Shown here in pieces: positions 53,222-62,787 of a stretch of DNA of 64,000 nt. Position 1 is the first letter of the stretch. Each line of letters opens with the position of its first letter. Origin of the DNA: Campylobacter concisus (GTDB lineage: Bacteria; Campylobacterota; Campylobacteria; Campylobacterales; Campylobacteraceae). The notes under the pieces were generated by a model. That model was not told the DNA's origin and did no database searches. It saw only the letters and a program-made list of their open reading frames with translations. Both the position numbers and the translations under genes were made by a program. Location: positions 1,178,001 through 1,242,000 of the forward strand of contig NZ_CP049263.1 of NCBI RefSeq assembly GCF_003048615.2, read 5' to 3'.

Positions 53222-53250
53222 CAAGATCAAATTTAACCCTAAATTTAACC

Positions 53251-54114
53251 TCACGCGGCCTTTACGCCGTAAAATTTCATCACTCTATTGTGAATTAACA
53301 GCGAGATATACATTATCGCGGCTCCCAAAATAAGCCTTGTTAGGTTGGTGTCCTTTTGCCAAAAGACTAAATTTACGATGATGGCAGCTGGTATGAGGGC
53401 GTTGTTCATGATGGCAAGCACGCCGCTATCGACCTCGCAAGCGCCTTTGTTCCACATAAAATAGCCAACCCCGCTAGCGACCGCTCCAAGCCACAAAAGC
53501 ACCAAAGTTTGGGTTAGATCTACGTGAAATTTAGCTGGATTGCCAAGGGTTATGAATGCGATCACTGCCACAAAAAACGCTCCAAAGTGAAAGTAGCCAA
53601 AGACCTTTTTTTGATCCACGTCATATCTCTCCAAAAGCGCCTTATACGCACTCTGCCCTGCTCCAAAGCAGATGTTTGCGCCTTGCACCAGCAAAAAGCC
53701 CTTTATCGCGCCTTCGTTTATCGCGCCATACTTGATGATAAGCGCGCCAAAGACCGCAACGCCAACGCTAAAGAGATAAAGCGGTCTAAATTTAAAGCTA
53801 AAAGCATCGTATATGAGCGTCACATAAAACGGCGTGAAAATGGTAAAAAGTGCGACTTCAGGCACGCTTAGATACAAAAACGAGTTGTAGTAGCAAAGAT
53901 ACATTAGCCCTATTTGCACCGCTCCTATGCCCATTATGCCAAGGGCTAGCTTTGGACTAACGCCTCGAAATTTCGTAAATGGCAAAAAGACCAAGCTTGC
54001 AAGTGTCACACGCACAAAAACAGCCAAATAGCTATCGACCTTGCCAGCTAAAAATTCCCCTATCAAACTAAAGCTAAACGCCCACAAAATGGTCACAAAG
54101 ATCAGTTTATTCAT
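53251..54114 (-). CDS. EamA/DMT-family transporter
   Basis: A 287-residue protein with ten membrane helices in two EamA repeats: FVTILWAFSFSLIGEFLAGK at the start and NICFGAGQSAYKALLERYD at the beginning of the second half. DMT proteins export metabolites or amino acids; substrate unknown. Last gene of the minus-strand run motA-motB-fliP-efflux, overlapping the upstream TolC gene by four bases. Confidence 0.9.
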   Translation of the reverse strand: MNKLIFVTILWAFSFSLIGEFLAGKVDSYLAVFVRVTLASLVFLPFTKFRGVSPKLALGIMGIGAVQIGLMYLCYYNSFLYLSVPEVALFTIFTPFYVTLIYDAFSFKFRPLYLFSVGVAVFGALIIKYGAINEGAIKGFLLVQGANICFGAGQSAYKALLERYDVDQKKVFGYFHFGAFFVAVIAFITLGNPAKFHVDLTQTLVLLWLGAVASGVGYFMWNKGACEVDSGVLAIMNNALIPAAIIVNLVFWQKDTNLTRLILGAAIMYISLLIHNRVMKFYGVKAA

Positions 54115-55346
54115 TCTATCACCACCTCATTTATATTTCTTGCGCATTCAAAAAAGTATTCAAGCTTGTTTAGCTCGAGCAAATCGCCATTTAGGATGAA
54201 ATTTGCCCTGTCGCTAAAATTTTTCTCACTCACAAACAAAAACTGCTCAAATTTTACCTTGCCACTAAGATAGCCATTTAGCAGATCATTAAAGTCGCTA
54301 TCAAGGCTATCTTGCTTTAGTGAGTCCAAATTTAGCCTAGCGCTTAAACCCTCTATCACGCCTCTTAGATCCTTTAGCCTAGCTATTATCCTGTTTTCTT
54401 CGTCGCTTAGATCAAGTGCGGCCCTTTGCTCCTCTATGCGCTTTGTTTGGCTTTGCTTGCTAAGGCTTAGGCTATCTGGTAGCTTCCACTCAAACTCCAC
54501 TCTAGGCTTGTTCGCATCAGCGTATGCCTCAGCCATCTGCGAAGTCGTCCTCTCACCTTTTTTAAAGCTGTTATTATTCACACTTTGCGTATCTTTTAAG
54601 TAAATTTTTGGAGCAAATTTGCTCTTTTGCTTCTCATTTTCTTGCTCTTTTATATATTTTTCTTGCTCCATAGCCCCAAGTTTGGCGCTTATATCATCTT
54701 TGCTAAAATCAGGCATCACTATCTTTGAGCCAGCCACAAAGCCGATCTCGCCGTTTGAGAGCAAATTTATCCTTGAGTTTAGCTCAGCTAGCTTAAGCCC
54801 AAGCTCATCTAGCTCGGCTCTTTTTTTATTAAGAGTGAAATTTATCGCATCAAATTCGCTCTTATCTATCTCACCATACTCAAACCAAAACTCATTTTCA
54901 GCTGCAGCCTTGGCAAAGCTATCTACAAATTTTGTCTCTAAATTTATCAGCGAATTTAGCGCAACAGCGTTAAAATAGACCTTTGCGACCTGAAAAGCAG
55001 TGAGATTCATAAGCTCTTCATCTTTGTAAATTTTCTCCACGCCCTTGTGGTCTAAAATCTTATCCGAAGCCTCGCTAGCACCGCCATCAAAGATGAGATA
55101 CTCGACCTTTGCCGTGATCGATCCAGCCTTTGTCATATATCCGCCCTTTAGCTCGTCAGGCACAAAGGTATATCTGCCATCAAGGGATAAATTTAGCTTG
55201 TTGCTCTTATTTTTATTTATATATTCATTTTTATTAAATTCTTTCAAACTCTCAAGCTTCGCACTTTGCGCCAGAGCAATGATCTCTAGTAAATTTCCAG
55301 CCCAAAGAGGCAAAGCAAAGAGCAAAACAGCCAAAATCTTCTTCAA
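54111..55346 (-). CDS. TolC-family outer-membrane protein (second)
   Basis: A 411-residue protein with a signal peptide (KKILAVLLFALPLWA) and long helices typical of TolC outer-membrane factors; SAKLESLKEFNKNEYINKNK begins the first. The F-D-G-G-A motif in VEYLIFDGGASEASDK is shared with the other TolC in this operon. It overlaps the RND pump gene by four bases. Whether both TolC proteins serve one pump is open. Confidence 0.85.
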   Translation of the reverse strand: MKKILAVLLFALPLWAGNLLEIIALAQSAKLESLKEFNKNEYINKNKSNKLNLSLDGRYTFVPDELKGGYMTKAGSITAKVEYLIFDGGASEASDKILDHKGVEKIYKDEELMNLTAFQVAKVYFNAVALNSLINLETKFVDSFAKAAAENEFWFEYGEIDKSEFDAINFTLNKKRAELDELGLKLAELNSRINLLSNGEIGFVAGSKIVMPDFSKDDISAKLGAMEQEKYIKEQENEKQKSKFAPKIYLKDTQSVNNNSFKKGERTTSQMAEAYADANKPRVEFEWKLPDSLSLSKQSQTKRIEEQRAALDLSDEENRIIARLKDLRGVIEGLSARLNLDSLKQDSLDSDFNDLLNGYLSGKVKFEQFLFVSEKNFSDRANFILNGDLLELNKLEYFFECARNINEVVIE

Positions 55347-58300
55347 ATTCTCTCCCTTTCATAAAATTTTCTTATAAATTTATCAAGATTATAGACCCAA
55401 GCAAAAAGCACTGGCACGACAAGCAGACTTAGCAAGGTCGAGCTAATGAGCCCAAAGATGATGCTTATAGCCATCGGCGAGTTGGCCTCAAAGCCAGCAC
55501 CCCTGCTAAGAGCAAGGGGGAGCATGGCAAATATCATGGCAAAAGTGGTCATCAAAACGGCTCTTAACCTCTTTTTAGCGGCCATTTTCACAGCTTCGTT
55601 TGCCTCCATACCACTATTTGCAAAGTGATTTGCAAAATCAACCACCAAAATGGCATTTTTACCGACCATACCAAAGAGCAAGATGACGCCAACCATGACA
55701 AATAGGCTAAATGGATTGCCGCTTATAAAAAGTCCGATCACCACGCCACAAAAGGCAAGCGGCATGGCTAGCATGATGAGAAATGGCAGCAAAAAGCTCT
55801 CATAAAGCGCAGCAAGCACCATGTAAATAAGCACCGCACTAGCGCTCACTGTAAATATAAAAGAAGCGTTCGTATCGTCCATCAGCTCCACAAATCCAAG
55901 AAATTTATACTTGAAATTTGCTGGCAAAATTTCATCAAGCTTCTTTGAAATTTCATTTGCCACGCTATTTAGCGGAGCGTTGTTTTTGGTATTTGCTAGA
56001 AATTTGATCTCATCGGCTCTATTAAACCTTGAAATGCTAGCTGGCTTTTGCTCAAAACTAATCGTCGCCACATCGCCAAGTGTGACGAAAAAGCCCTCAT
56101 TGCTTCTTATCTTGGTCTTTAAAATATCATCTGTATCGCTTCTAAATTTATCATCAAGGCGCATGTAAAGCTCATACTCTTTGCCATTTTCGTTTTCAAA
56201 AACAGAAACCTCGTTCTGGCTAAATGCGCTATAAACGGCGCTTGCAACGCTAGCTTTGTCTAAATTTAGCCTCTTAGCCTTATCTTCATCTATAGAAATT
56301 TGCACGCGTTTTAGCAGATCTTCTTCGGGCGAATTTACGTCCGTTGCGTCATTTATCTCTTTTAGCATTTTGCTGATCTTTGGCACAAATTTCTCTAGCT
56401 CTTTGCCATTTTCAGAGGTGATAGTAAGCTTAACTGGCTGCACATCGCCACCTTCAACAACTGGCAAGTCAGCCACGATGACGCTCATATCGTCACTTTT
56501 TAGCTTATCGCGAAACCTCTGCATGATAGCGTTTTGCCGCTCGTGATTAGCTCTATCTTTTAGCTCTTTTAGCCTAACGTAAGCTTTTACAAGATAAGGC
56601 TGCTTGGCGTCTGTGTAGCCAAGGATGAAGTAGGCGTAAGCGACCTGAGGATCAGCGTTTATGAGTGAAATTTTATCTTTTAGCCTCTCTTTGCTAGCTT
56701 GCAGGCTAAGTGAGGGATCAAGTTTAAAGTAGATGTTAAACTCCGAGTTATCCTCGCTTGGCATGAAGTCGCCACCTACAAATTTAGCCAGTCCAAACGA
56801 GCAAACAACGACCACAAGCGTTATGGATAAAAATATGAGCTTAAATTTAAGCGCTAAAGTCAAAAGCTTCTCGTAGCCATTTTCAAGCGCTTCAAAAAAT
56901 GGCTCGCTCTTTATATAAAATTTGCTCTCCTTAGCATCTACAAACCTAGCGCTAAGCGTTGGCACAAGAAATATACTCACAAAAAACGAGATGACGATGC
57001 CAGCTGCTACGCTCATCGCAAAGGAGTTAAAGTACTTGCCAACGATGCCGCTCATAAAGGCTATTGGCACAAAGACGCAAAGCAGCACGAGTGAGATCGC
57101 AAAGACGCTAAATGCTATCTCTTTTATGCCTGCAAAGCTTGCCTTTAGGGCATTTGGCTCATCTTTTAGCCGGCTTGCGATGTTTTCAGTGACGACTATC
57201 GCATCATCGATAAAAATTCCAATACCAAGCGTAAGCGCTATAAGGCTTAAGCGGTTGATGTCGTAGCCTAGGGCATTTATGATGAAAAATGTCGCCACGA
57301 TGCTAGTTGGTATCGCCACGACCGAGATGATGGTGATCGAGAAATTTCTTAAAAACAGATATACGATCACGATGGTTAGCAAGACGCCAAGGATCATATC
57401 AAAGGCGGTTTGATCGATGTGCTTTTGTATCACTTCGCTCTTATCGTAGGCTATTTTTACGTCGTATTCGCTACCAAGCAGGCTTTTAAACTGATCTAGT
57501 TTTGACTTAGCTAGAGCGATCACGGTTAGAGCGTTTGCGTCTGGAGCTAGCTCAAGACCCAGCAAGACGCCACTTTTTTTATCCATTATCGCTGCTTCGT
57601 TTGCATCTTTGTAAGCAAGATCAACACTTGCAATATCTTTTAAAAAGACCCCTTGCTTGATCGTTAAATTTCTTATCTCATCTATGCTTTTGGCGCTGAA
57701 ATTTGACTTGATCGCCATTTGGATCTGCTCATTTTCTATCTTGCCAAGTGGCGCTTTTAAATTTTCAACCTTTATCAAATTTGCCACTTCATTTGCGCTA
57801 AGAGCGGCCTTATCTAGCTTAAACCTATCTAGTAAAATTTTAACCGCTGGCTCTAAAAAGCCATTTGTCTTAACCTTTGAAACGCCGCTTATGCGCTCTA
57901 AAAATGGCTTTGCCCCGTCATCAATCTCTTGCATGAGCTTAGTTTCGTTGCCATCAAGCCTTGTGATAAAAAGGCTAAATACAGAAGAAGAGAGCCCATT
58001 TAGCTTTTCTATCTCGTAGTTTGCGCCAACTCTCGCCTTTTGCATCTTGTCACGAACGTCGTTTGTAGCGCTCTCTAAGTCTTTGTTTAGCTCAAATTCG
58101 ATGCTTACCACGCTTAGGTTGTCAAAGCTAGTTGAGTAAAGCTTTTTTATCCCCTCGATGCTTGAGACCTCGTCCTCGATCTTTTGCGTGATCTTTGTCT
58201 TGATGTAGTTCATATCGCCATTTGCGTAGGTCGTGATCTTTACTATTGGGATATTTACTTGCGGGTATAAATTTACATTCATCGTCTTTAGCGAGTAGAT

Positions 58301-58369
58301 GCCAAAGACAACGAGGCTTAAAAATATCATAAGCGTAGTTATGGGGCGGTTTATGGCTGTTTTTATCAT
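55343..58369 (-). CDS. RND-family multidrug efflux pump
   Basis: A 1008-residue inner-membrane pump of the AcrB/HAE1 type, driven by protons. It starts IKTAINRPITTLMIFLSLVVFG. Helix 4 carries the proton-relay pair in LGIGIFIDDAIVVTENI (D-D near 395). Two large periplasmic loops are each bounded by membrane helices. It works with the upstream adaptor and TolC-like proteins. Start overlaps the adaptor stop by four bases (ATGA). Substrate cannot be read from the sequence. Confidence 0.95.
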   Translation of the reverse strand: MIKTAINRPITTLMIFLSLVVFGIYSLKTMNVNLYPQVNIPIVKITTYANGDMNYIKTKITQKIEDEVSSIEGIKKLYSTSFDNLSVVSIEFELNKDLESATNDVRDKMQKARVGANYEIEKLNGLSSSVFSLFITRLDGNETKLMQEIDDGAKPFLERISGVSKVKTNGFLEPAVKILLDRFKLDKAALSANEVANLIKVENLKAPLGKIENEQIQMAIKSNFSAKSIDEIRNLTIKQGVFLKDIASVDLAYKDANEAAIMDKKSGVLLGLELAPDANALTVIALAKSKLDQFKSLLGSEYDVKIAYDKSEVIQKHIDQTAFDMILGVLLTIVIVYLFLRNFSITIISVVAIPTSIVATFFIINALGYDINRLSLIALTLGIGIFIDDAIVVTENIASRLKDEPNALKASFAGIKEIAFSVFAISLVLLCVFVPIAFMSGIVGKYFNSFAMSVAAGIVISFFVSIFLVPTLSARFVDAKESKFYIKSEPFFEALENGYEKLLTLALKFKLIFLSITLVVVVCSFGLAKFVGGDFMPSEDNSEFNIYFKLDPSLSLQASKERLKDKISLINADPQVAYAYFILGYTDAKQPYLVKAYVRLKELKDRANHERQNAIMQRFRDKLKSDDMSVIVADLPVVEGGDVQPVKLTITSENGKELEKFVPKISKMLKEINDATDVNSPEEDLLKRVQISIDEDKAKRLNLDKASVASAVYSAFSQNEVSVFENENGKEYELYMRLDDKFRSDTDDILKTKIRSNEGFFVTLGDVATISFEQKPASISRFNRADEIKFLANTKNNAPLNSVANEISKKLDEILPANFKYKFLGFVELMDDTNASFIFTVSASAVLIYMVLAALYESFLLPFLIMLAMPLAFCGVVIGLFISGNPFSLFVMVGVILLFGMVGKNAILVVDFANHFANSGMEANEAVKMAAKKRLRAVLMTTFAMIFAMLPLALSRGAGFEANSPMAISIIFGLISSTLLSLLVVPVLFAWVYNLDKFIRKFYERERI

Positions 58370-59109
58370 TTATTTTCGCCGATTATCACTTTTCCTTGAC
58401 CAAACATGCCTGGCTTCATCCCCACATCGTAAGCCTCGGCGTAAAATTTTCTAGTCTCTCGCTTAATTTCTGGATGAATTAGCGCGATTTTTACCTCTTT
58501 TTCCTCACTTGTCGCGTCAAGCTTAAATTTAAACATATCGCCTATTTTTACTAAATTTGCATATTTTTCATCGATCGCTATTAAAATTTTAGCCTCCTCA
58601 GAGTTTAAGACAAAGGCTGGCTGAAGCGGCGAAGCGCTCTCGCCAAGCTCGACATTTTTACTAGCTATGACGCCATCAAAAGGAGCTTTTAAAACGGCCT
58701 TTTTAAGATGATCATCTGCGTTTAAAATGGCGATCTGGGCACTCTCTACCCTAAGAGCTGCCTCATCAAATTTATACTTTACCTCATCGAATTCTTGCTT
58801 TGAAGTGACATCCTTTACTTGGCTAAATTTATTAAAGGTGCTTTTAGCAAATTCTTTGGCATTTTTGGCAAGCGCTAGGTCGTTTTTTGCCTTTTTTAGA
58901 GCGATCTCAAGGCTTGTTTGATCAAGGCTAGCTAAAACGTCGCCCTTTTTGACGTGACTTGAGACATCTACAAAAATTTTATCTACCTTGCCGCTGCTCT
59001 CAAATGCAAGCTTTGAGCTTTGCTTGGCATAGACTTCAAAATCAGCAAAAATCTCCTCCCCTGCAAATGAAAAAATGCAAAATATCATTAAAATTATCAG
59101 CTTTTTCAA
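58366..59109 (-). CDS. Periplasmic adaptor (membrane fusion) protein
   Basis: A short adaptor of 247 residues with a signal peptide (KKLIILMIFCIFSFA). SGKVDKIFVDVSSHVKKGDVLASLD is the lipoyl-like half motif; the helical hairpin follows (LAKNAKEFAKSTFNKFSQ), then the matching KAPFDGVIASKNVELGES. The last domain (membrane-proximal) is short. It links the RND pump to the TolC channel. Overlaps both neighbours by four bases. Confidence 0.92.
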   Translation of the reverse strand: MKKLIILMIFCIFSFAGEEIFADFEVYAKQSSKLAFESSGKVDKIFVDVSSHVKKGDVLASLDQTSLEIALKKAKNDLALAKNAKEFAKSTFNKFSQVKDVTSKQEFDEVKYKFDEAALRVESAQIAILNADDHLKKAVLKAPFDGVIASKNVELGESASPLQPAFVLNSEEAKILIAIDEKYANLVKIGDMFKFKLDATSEEKEVKIALIHPEIKRETRKFYAEAYDVGMKPGMFGQGKVIIGENK

Positions 59110-60371
59110 TCCCTAATCCTCTCTAAAATGCTCTCCCCGCTTTCAAAAAAATACTCCGCCTTTTTAATCTCCAGCTCATCTTTCGCCCCTTCAAAAAGGC
59201 TAATGGCGTCAAATTTTTGTGAGAGCGCTTCAAGCAGGTCGCTATATCCTAAAAGCCCAGAGTTATACTTCTCATAGCTTGCTTTAAGTGCTAGATCACT
59301 CGCCTTTACATACTCATTTAGCGAGGCGATCTTTGAGCTAAGAGTTGCGATCTCGTTTTGTAAATTTTTAAGTTTTGTCTCGTTTTCACGCTTTTTATAC
59401 TCTAAACTTAGCCTCGCTTCATCAAGCGCGATCTTGCTAGCTTGGCTCATCTTGCTAGTGGCAAAAAAGTCAAAAATTTTCCACCTAAAGCTAACGCCAA
59501 ATTTATTGCCGTGCGTATCTTCTTTTAGATATTTATCAAGATATGGGCGGTAAGCGCTATACTTGCCAAGGTCGATGTCGTAGTTGTTTTTGTAAAATCC
59601 ATAGGTGTCATAGAGCGAAATTTGAGGCAAAAAGCCAGCTCTTGTCTCACTAAGCTTAGCTTCGCTTATAAAAATATCTTGATTTAGCCTATCAAGCTCG
59701 GCGTTTTTTGAAGATAAATTCGAACCAGTCTCAGCCATTTTTGCCCCGCTAAGTGGCGAAATTTGCTCACCTGTTAACAAATTTATCTCATTTAAAATTT
59801 GCTCCATTTTGTTTTTGTATTCAAGCTCCACGCTATTTGCCAAGTGGTATTTTGCCCGCACATTTTCTAGCTCGTCTTTTGCGGCAAGTCCTGCTTTATT
59901 TGCCTTTTCAAGCTTATCTAAAACGCCTTTTAAGAAATTTGCCTGAGCGTTTTTGGCAGCTATTATATTTTCAAGTGCGCAGGCGTTAAAGTATAAATTT
60001 ACAGCCTTAAATGCAAGGTAGTTTTTGGCCTCATCGCTTGCGATGGCGGCTTTATTTTTTAAAAGCTGGTTCATCTTTAGCCTAGCCTCTCTCGCCCCGC
60101 CGTCGTATAGTAGAAAATCGATCCTTGCTAGCACTCCAGCTGACTCTTTAGCGACTATGCTTGGAAAGGTGCTTGCGTTTTTGCCGTATGAGCCCTCTAG
60201 GCTAAGGCTTGGCAAGTAGGCGCTTGATGTCGCTTCGTCACTTAAATTTGCTCTTTTTAGCTCAAGCTCTTTGATCTTTGAAATTTCGTTTTGAGTGGCT
60301 TTGTTTGCTATCTCGCTTAAATTTGATCCAAATAGCGCCAAAGGCAAAAGTGCTAATAAAATTTTTTTCAT
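59106..60371 (-). CDS. TolC-family outer-membrane protein (first)
   Basis: The 421-residue outer-membrane factor has a signal peptide (KKILLALLPLALFGS) and paired long helices. RIDFLLYDGGAREARLK corresponds to the FDGGA motif of the second TolC in the operon. ATG 60371 shares one base with the fliP stop. The two TolC-like genes at either side of the RND/adaptor pair differ in sequence enough to be old duplicates. Confidence 0.88.
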   Translation of the reverse strand: MKKILLALLPLALFGSNLSEIANKATQNEISKIKELELKRANLSDEATSSAYLPSLSLEGSYGKNASTFPSIVAKESAGVLARIDFLLYDGGAREARLKMNQLLKNKAAIASDEAKNYLAFKAVNLYFNACALENIIAAKNAQANFLKGVLDKLEKANKAGLAAKDELENVRAKYHLANSVELEYKNKMEQILNEINLLTGEQISPLSGAKMAETGSNLSSKNAELDRLNQDIFISEAKLSETRAGFLPQISLYDTYGFYKNNYDIDLGKYSAYRPYLDKYLKEDTHGNKFGVSFRWKIFDFFATSKMSQASKIALDEARLSLEYKKRENETKLKNLQNEIATLSSKIASLNEYVKASDLALKASYEKYNSGLLGYSDLLEALSQKFDAISLFEGAKDELEIKKAEYFFESGESILERIRD

Positions 60372-61102
60372 CAGTGAAAACTCTTTACTAAATTTCCTAT
60401 TAGCAAATTCCAGCCGTCTACCAGCACGAAGATGAGTAGTTTAAATGGCAGCGAGATCATGACAGGAGGTAGCATCATCATACCCATCGCCATCAAAACG
60501 GAGCTTACGACCATGTCGATGACAAGAAATGGCAGATAGAGCAAAAATGCTATCTCAAAAGATGTTTTTAGCTCGCTTATCATAAAAGCTGACATAGCAA
60601 TGCTTAGCGGGATATCCTCTATATTTGCTGGATTTTGCAAATTTCTTATCCTAAAAAATAGCGCAAGATCTTTTTCTCTAGTGTTTTTAACCATAAATTC
60701 TTTAAACGGCTTTAAACTCTTATCAAGCATCTCCTCATAGCCTATCTGCTCGGCTATATAAGGCTTTATGCCCTCATCGTAGCTTCTTTGCCCAACTGGC
60801 TCCATGATAAAAAATGTAAGCACCATTGCAAGCGAGATAAGCACCGTTGAAGGCGGCACTTGCTGCGTACCCATAGCTTGGCGCAAAAATGAAAAGACAA
60901 TGACAAGGCGCAAAAAGCTAGTCATCATAAAGATGAGTGAAGGAGCAAGTGCAAGAGCAGTGAGGATTAGTAAAACATTTAGAGAATTTACAAGCTGCTC
61001 GGCATTTTGCGGTGAATTTAGGCTTAAATTTATAGTTGGTAGCGCAGGATCAGCGCCAAAAACCACACAAAACAAAACCGCTAAACTAAGCAGTGCTTTC
61101 AC
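60371..61102 (-). CDS. fliP: Flagellar export gate protein FliP
   Basis: FliP is part of the flagellar type III export gate in the inner membrane. The 243 residues start with a signal-like segment, followed by LNVLLILTALALAPSLIFMMTSFLRLVIVFSFLRQAMGT and, further on, MSAFMISELKTSFEIAFLLYLPFLVIDMVVSSVLMAMGMMMLPP (both quoted regions are parts of the FliP family core, here about 44-82 and 176-219). It lies two bases after motB and runs into the efflux genes. Confidence 0.95.
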   Translation of the reverse strand: MKALLSLAVLFCVVFGADPALPTINLSLNSPQNAEQLVNSLNVLLILTALALAPSLIFMMTSFLRLVIVFSFLRQAMGTQQVPPSTVLISLAMVLTFFIMEPVGQRSYDEGIKPYIAEQIGYEEMLDKSLKPFKEFMVKNTREKDLALFFRIRNLQNPANIEDIPLSIAMSAFMISELKTSFEIAFLLYLPFLVIDMVVSSVLMAMGMMMLPPVMISLPFKLLIFVLVDGWNLLIGNLVKSFH

Positions 61103-61104
61103 GA

Positions 61105-61884
61105 CTAATTCCTCGTATCAAGGATACTTTTCTTAGTAGCCTCTTTATTTTTTGGCTCGAGCGAAACGAAGTGAATTTCCACTCTATTGTTTTTGGCTCT
61201 GCCCTCGTCTGTGCTATTGCTAGCAATCGGATCGAAAGAGGCTCTGCCAGAAGTGATAAGCCTATCTTGTGGCACGCCATCACTAACTAGCTCTTCAAGC
61301 ACGCTAAGCGCCCTTGCAGCAGAGAGCTGCCAGTTATTTTTATATATAGAGTCTTTACTTGGATTTGTATTATCAGTGTATCCGATGATATCTGTTTTTA
61401 CCTCATTTGGCATTTTGGCTATGATCATGCCTATTCGCTTTAAAAAGAGCTTCGCATCCTCGCCAGAAATTTCAGCGCTATCTTTGTCAAAGAGCATAGC
61501 AGCTGGAAGCCTAACGATAAAGCCATCCTCGCTCTCCTCCATAGTGATCTCAGGTGCCCCACTAGCCGTTAGTAGCTCATTTATCTTTTTAACAGTCGAG
61601 GTAACCTCATTTTGAGCACCTTTTTGAGCTTTTGGTTTTGGAGTGCGTCTGCTTTCAGGATCTGTCTCTTTTTCTACCTGACTATCTGGTCTTGCGCCAC
61701 CTTCTAGCACGCTTAGCGCACCAGCTAGCGAGCCAACAGCAGCCTCCATCTTTTTAGCATCCATCGTTGCCATAGAAAGGAGCAAAACAAAGAAGCAAAG
61801 TAGGAGTGACATAAGGTCGCCAAAGGCAGCCAACCACTCAGGCATGCACTTTGGGCACTCTTCTGGTTTTATTAACTTACCCAT
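61105..61884 (-). CDS. motB: Flagellar motor protein MotB
   Basis: The 259-residue stator subunit. A cytoplasmic start with C10 and C13 precedes the single membrane helix containing the proton-conducting aspartate (D23 in AFGDLMSLLLCFFVLLLS). The plug and linker region follows, then the OmpA-like peptidoglycan-binding domain (IIGYTDNTNPSKDS, AARALSVLEEL, GRAKNNRVEIHFV). It overlaps motA by one base and fliP follows after two bases. Confidence 0.97.
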   Translation of the reverse strand: MGKLIKPEECPKCMPEWLAAFGDLMSLLLCFFVLLLSMATMDAKKMEAAVGSLAGALSVLEGGARPDSQVEKETDPESRRTPKPKAQKGAQNEVTSTVKKINELLTASGAPEITMEESEDGFIVRLPAAMLFDKDSAEISGEDAKLFLKRIGMIIAKMPNEVKTDIIGYTDNTNPSKDSIYKNNWQLSAARALSVLEELVSDGVPQDRLITSGRASFDPIASNSTDEGRAKNNRVEIHFVSLEPKNKEATKKSILDTRN

Positions 61885-62651
61885 TATTCAAACTGACTTT
61901 TTCTATCTTTTGGAGGTAAAAATGCTAAGAGCTTAGCCTCAAGCGTTCTTGGGTTGTCCCCTGCTTGTATCGCCATGATCCCCTCTAAAATGACTTGCTT
62001 CTCAAGCGCCTCATCAGCATCGCGGATCGAGAGGATATTTGCAACAGGCGAGCCGATGATGTTACCTATCATCGCACCATAAAGTGTCGTAAGCAAAGCA
62101 ACCGCCATAGATGGACCGATCGCACTAGGGTCTGACATGTTAAGAAGCATCGCAACAAGACCGATAAGCGTACCAATCATACCCATCGCACCAGCAAAAC
62201 CACCGACTTGCTCGAAAATTTTGATGTTGTTTGCATGCCTTGTGCTAGTCTGATCGATATCGATCTCTAAAAGCGCTCTGATAGCGTCTGGCTCATTGCC
62301 ATCGACTGCCATTGAAAGGCCTTTTTTTAAAAATTGATTTGTCTCATTATTTACTTCGCTCTCAAGTGCTAAGATGCCATCTCGCCTAGCTTTGGTTGAG
62401 TAATCAACTACTTTTTTTATAGTCTCAGGTAAATTTACTACAACTGATGGCTTAACAGCAACACCATAAAATTTACCAACACCTTTAAGCGTCTCCATCT
62501 TGAAGCCAACCATCATAACGCCGATAGTACCACCAAAAACGATCATCACAGAAGGGATATCTATGTATGGTCCTATACCAACGCCTATCGCCATTGATCC
62601 AAACAAAAGCACCAGGGTCAAAACCCAGCCGACGACGGTTCCTAAATCCAT
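61884..62651 (-). CDS. motA: Flagellar motor protein MotA
   Basis: The 255-residue stator subunit has four membrane helices and the large cytoplasmic loop between helices 2 and 3. GGFAGAMGMIGTLIGLVAML and MAVALLTTLYGAMIGNIIGSPVANIL are MotA hallmarks. Lys/Arg and Glu residues in the loop (ARRDGILALESEV) contact the rotor. ATG 62651 has only a weak ribosome binding site (GAG). First gene of the minus-strand run that continues to 53251. Confidence 0.97.
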   Translation of the reverse strand: MDLGTVVGWVLTLVLLFGSMAIGVGIGPYIDIPSVMIVFGGTIGVMMVGFKMETLKGVGKFYGVAVKPSVVVNLPETIKKVVDYSTKARRDGILALESEVNNETNQFLKKGLSMAVDGNEPDAIRALLEIDIDQTSTRHANNIKIFEQVGGFAGAMGMIGTLIGLVAMLLNMSDPSAIGPSMAVALLTTLYGAMIGNIIGSPVANILSIRDADEALEKQVILEGIMAIQAGDNPRTLEAKLLAFLPPKDRKSQFE

Positions 62652-62671
62652 TTAAACTCGCTTTATTTATA

Positions 62672-62685
62672 AATTCTTAAGAATT
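62672..62685. promoter_or_regulatory. 14-base perfect palindrome upstream of motA
   Basis: AATTCTTAAGAATT, 20 bases upstream of the motA start, between divergent motAB and glmU. Could be an operator. The AT-rich composition makes chance occurrence possible. Confidence 0.4.
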
Positions 62686-62749
62686 GCTATTTTATTAGCT
62701 TTTTGTTGAAACAATCGTTAAATTAAAAAAAATGTTTGCCATTTTTTGC

Positions 62750-62755
62750 TACAAT
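62750..62755 (+). promoter_or_regulatory. Probable -10 box of glmU
   Basis: TACAAT in TTTTGCTACAATCTGCG, 33 bases before the ATG at 62788. Confidence 0.5.
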
Positions 62756-62787
62756 CTGCGAAATTTTTAACGTTAAAAGGCTTAAAA

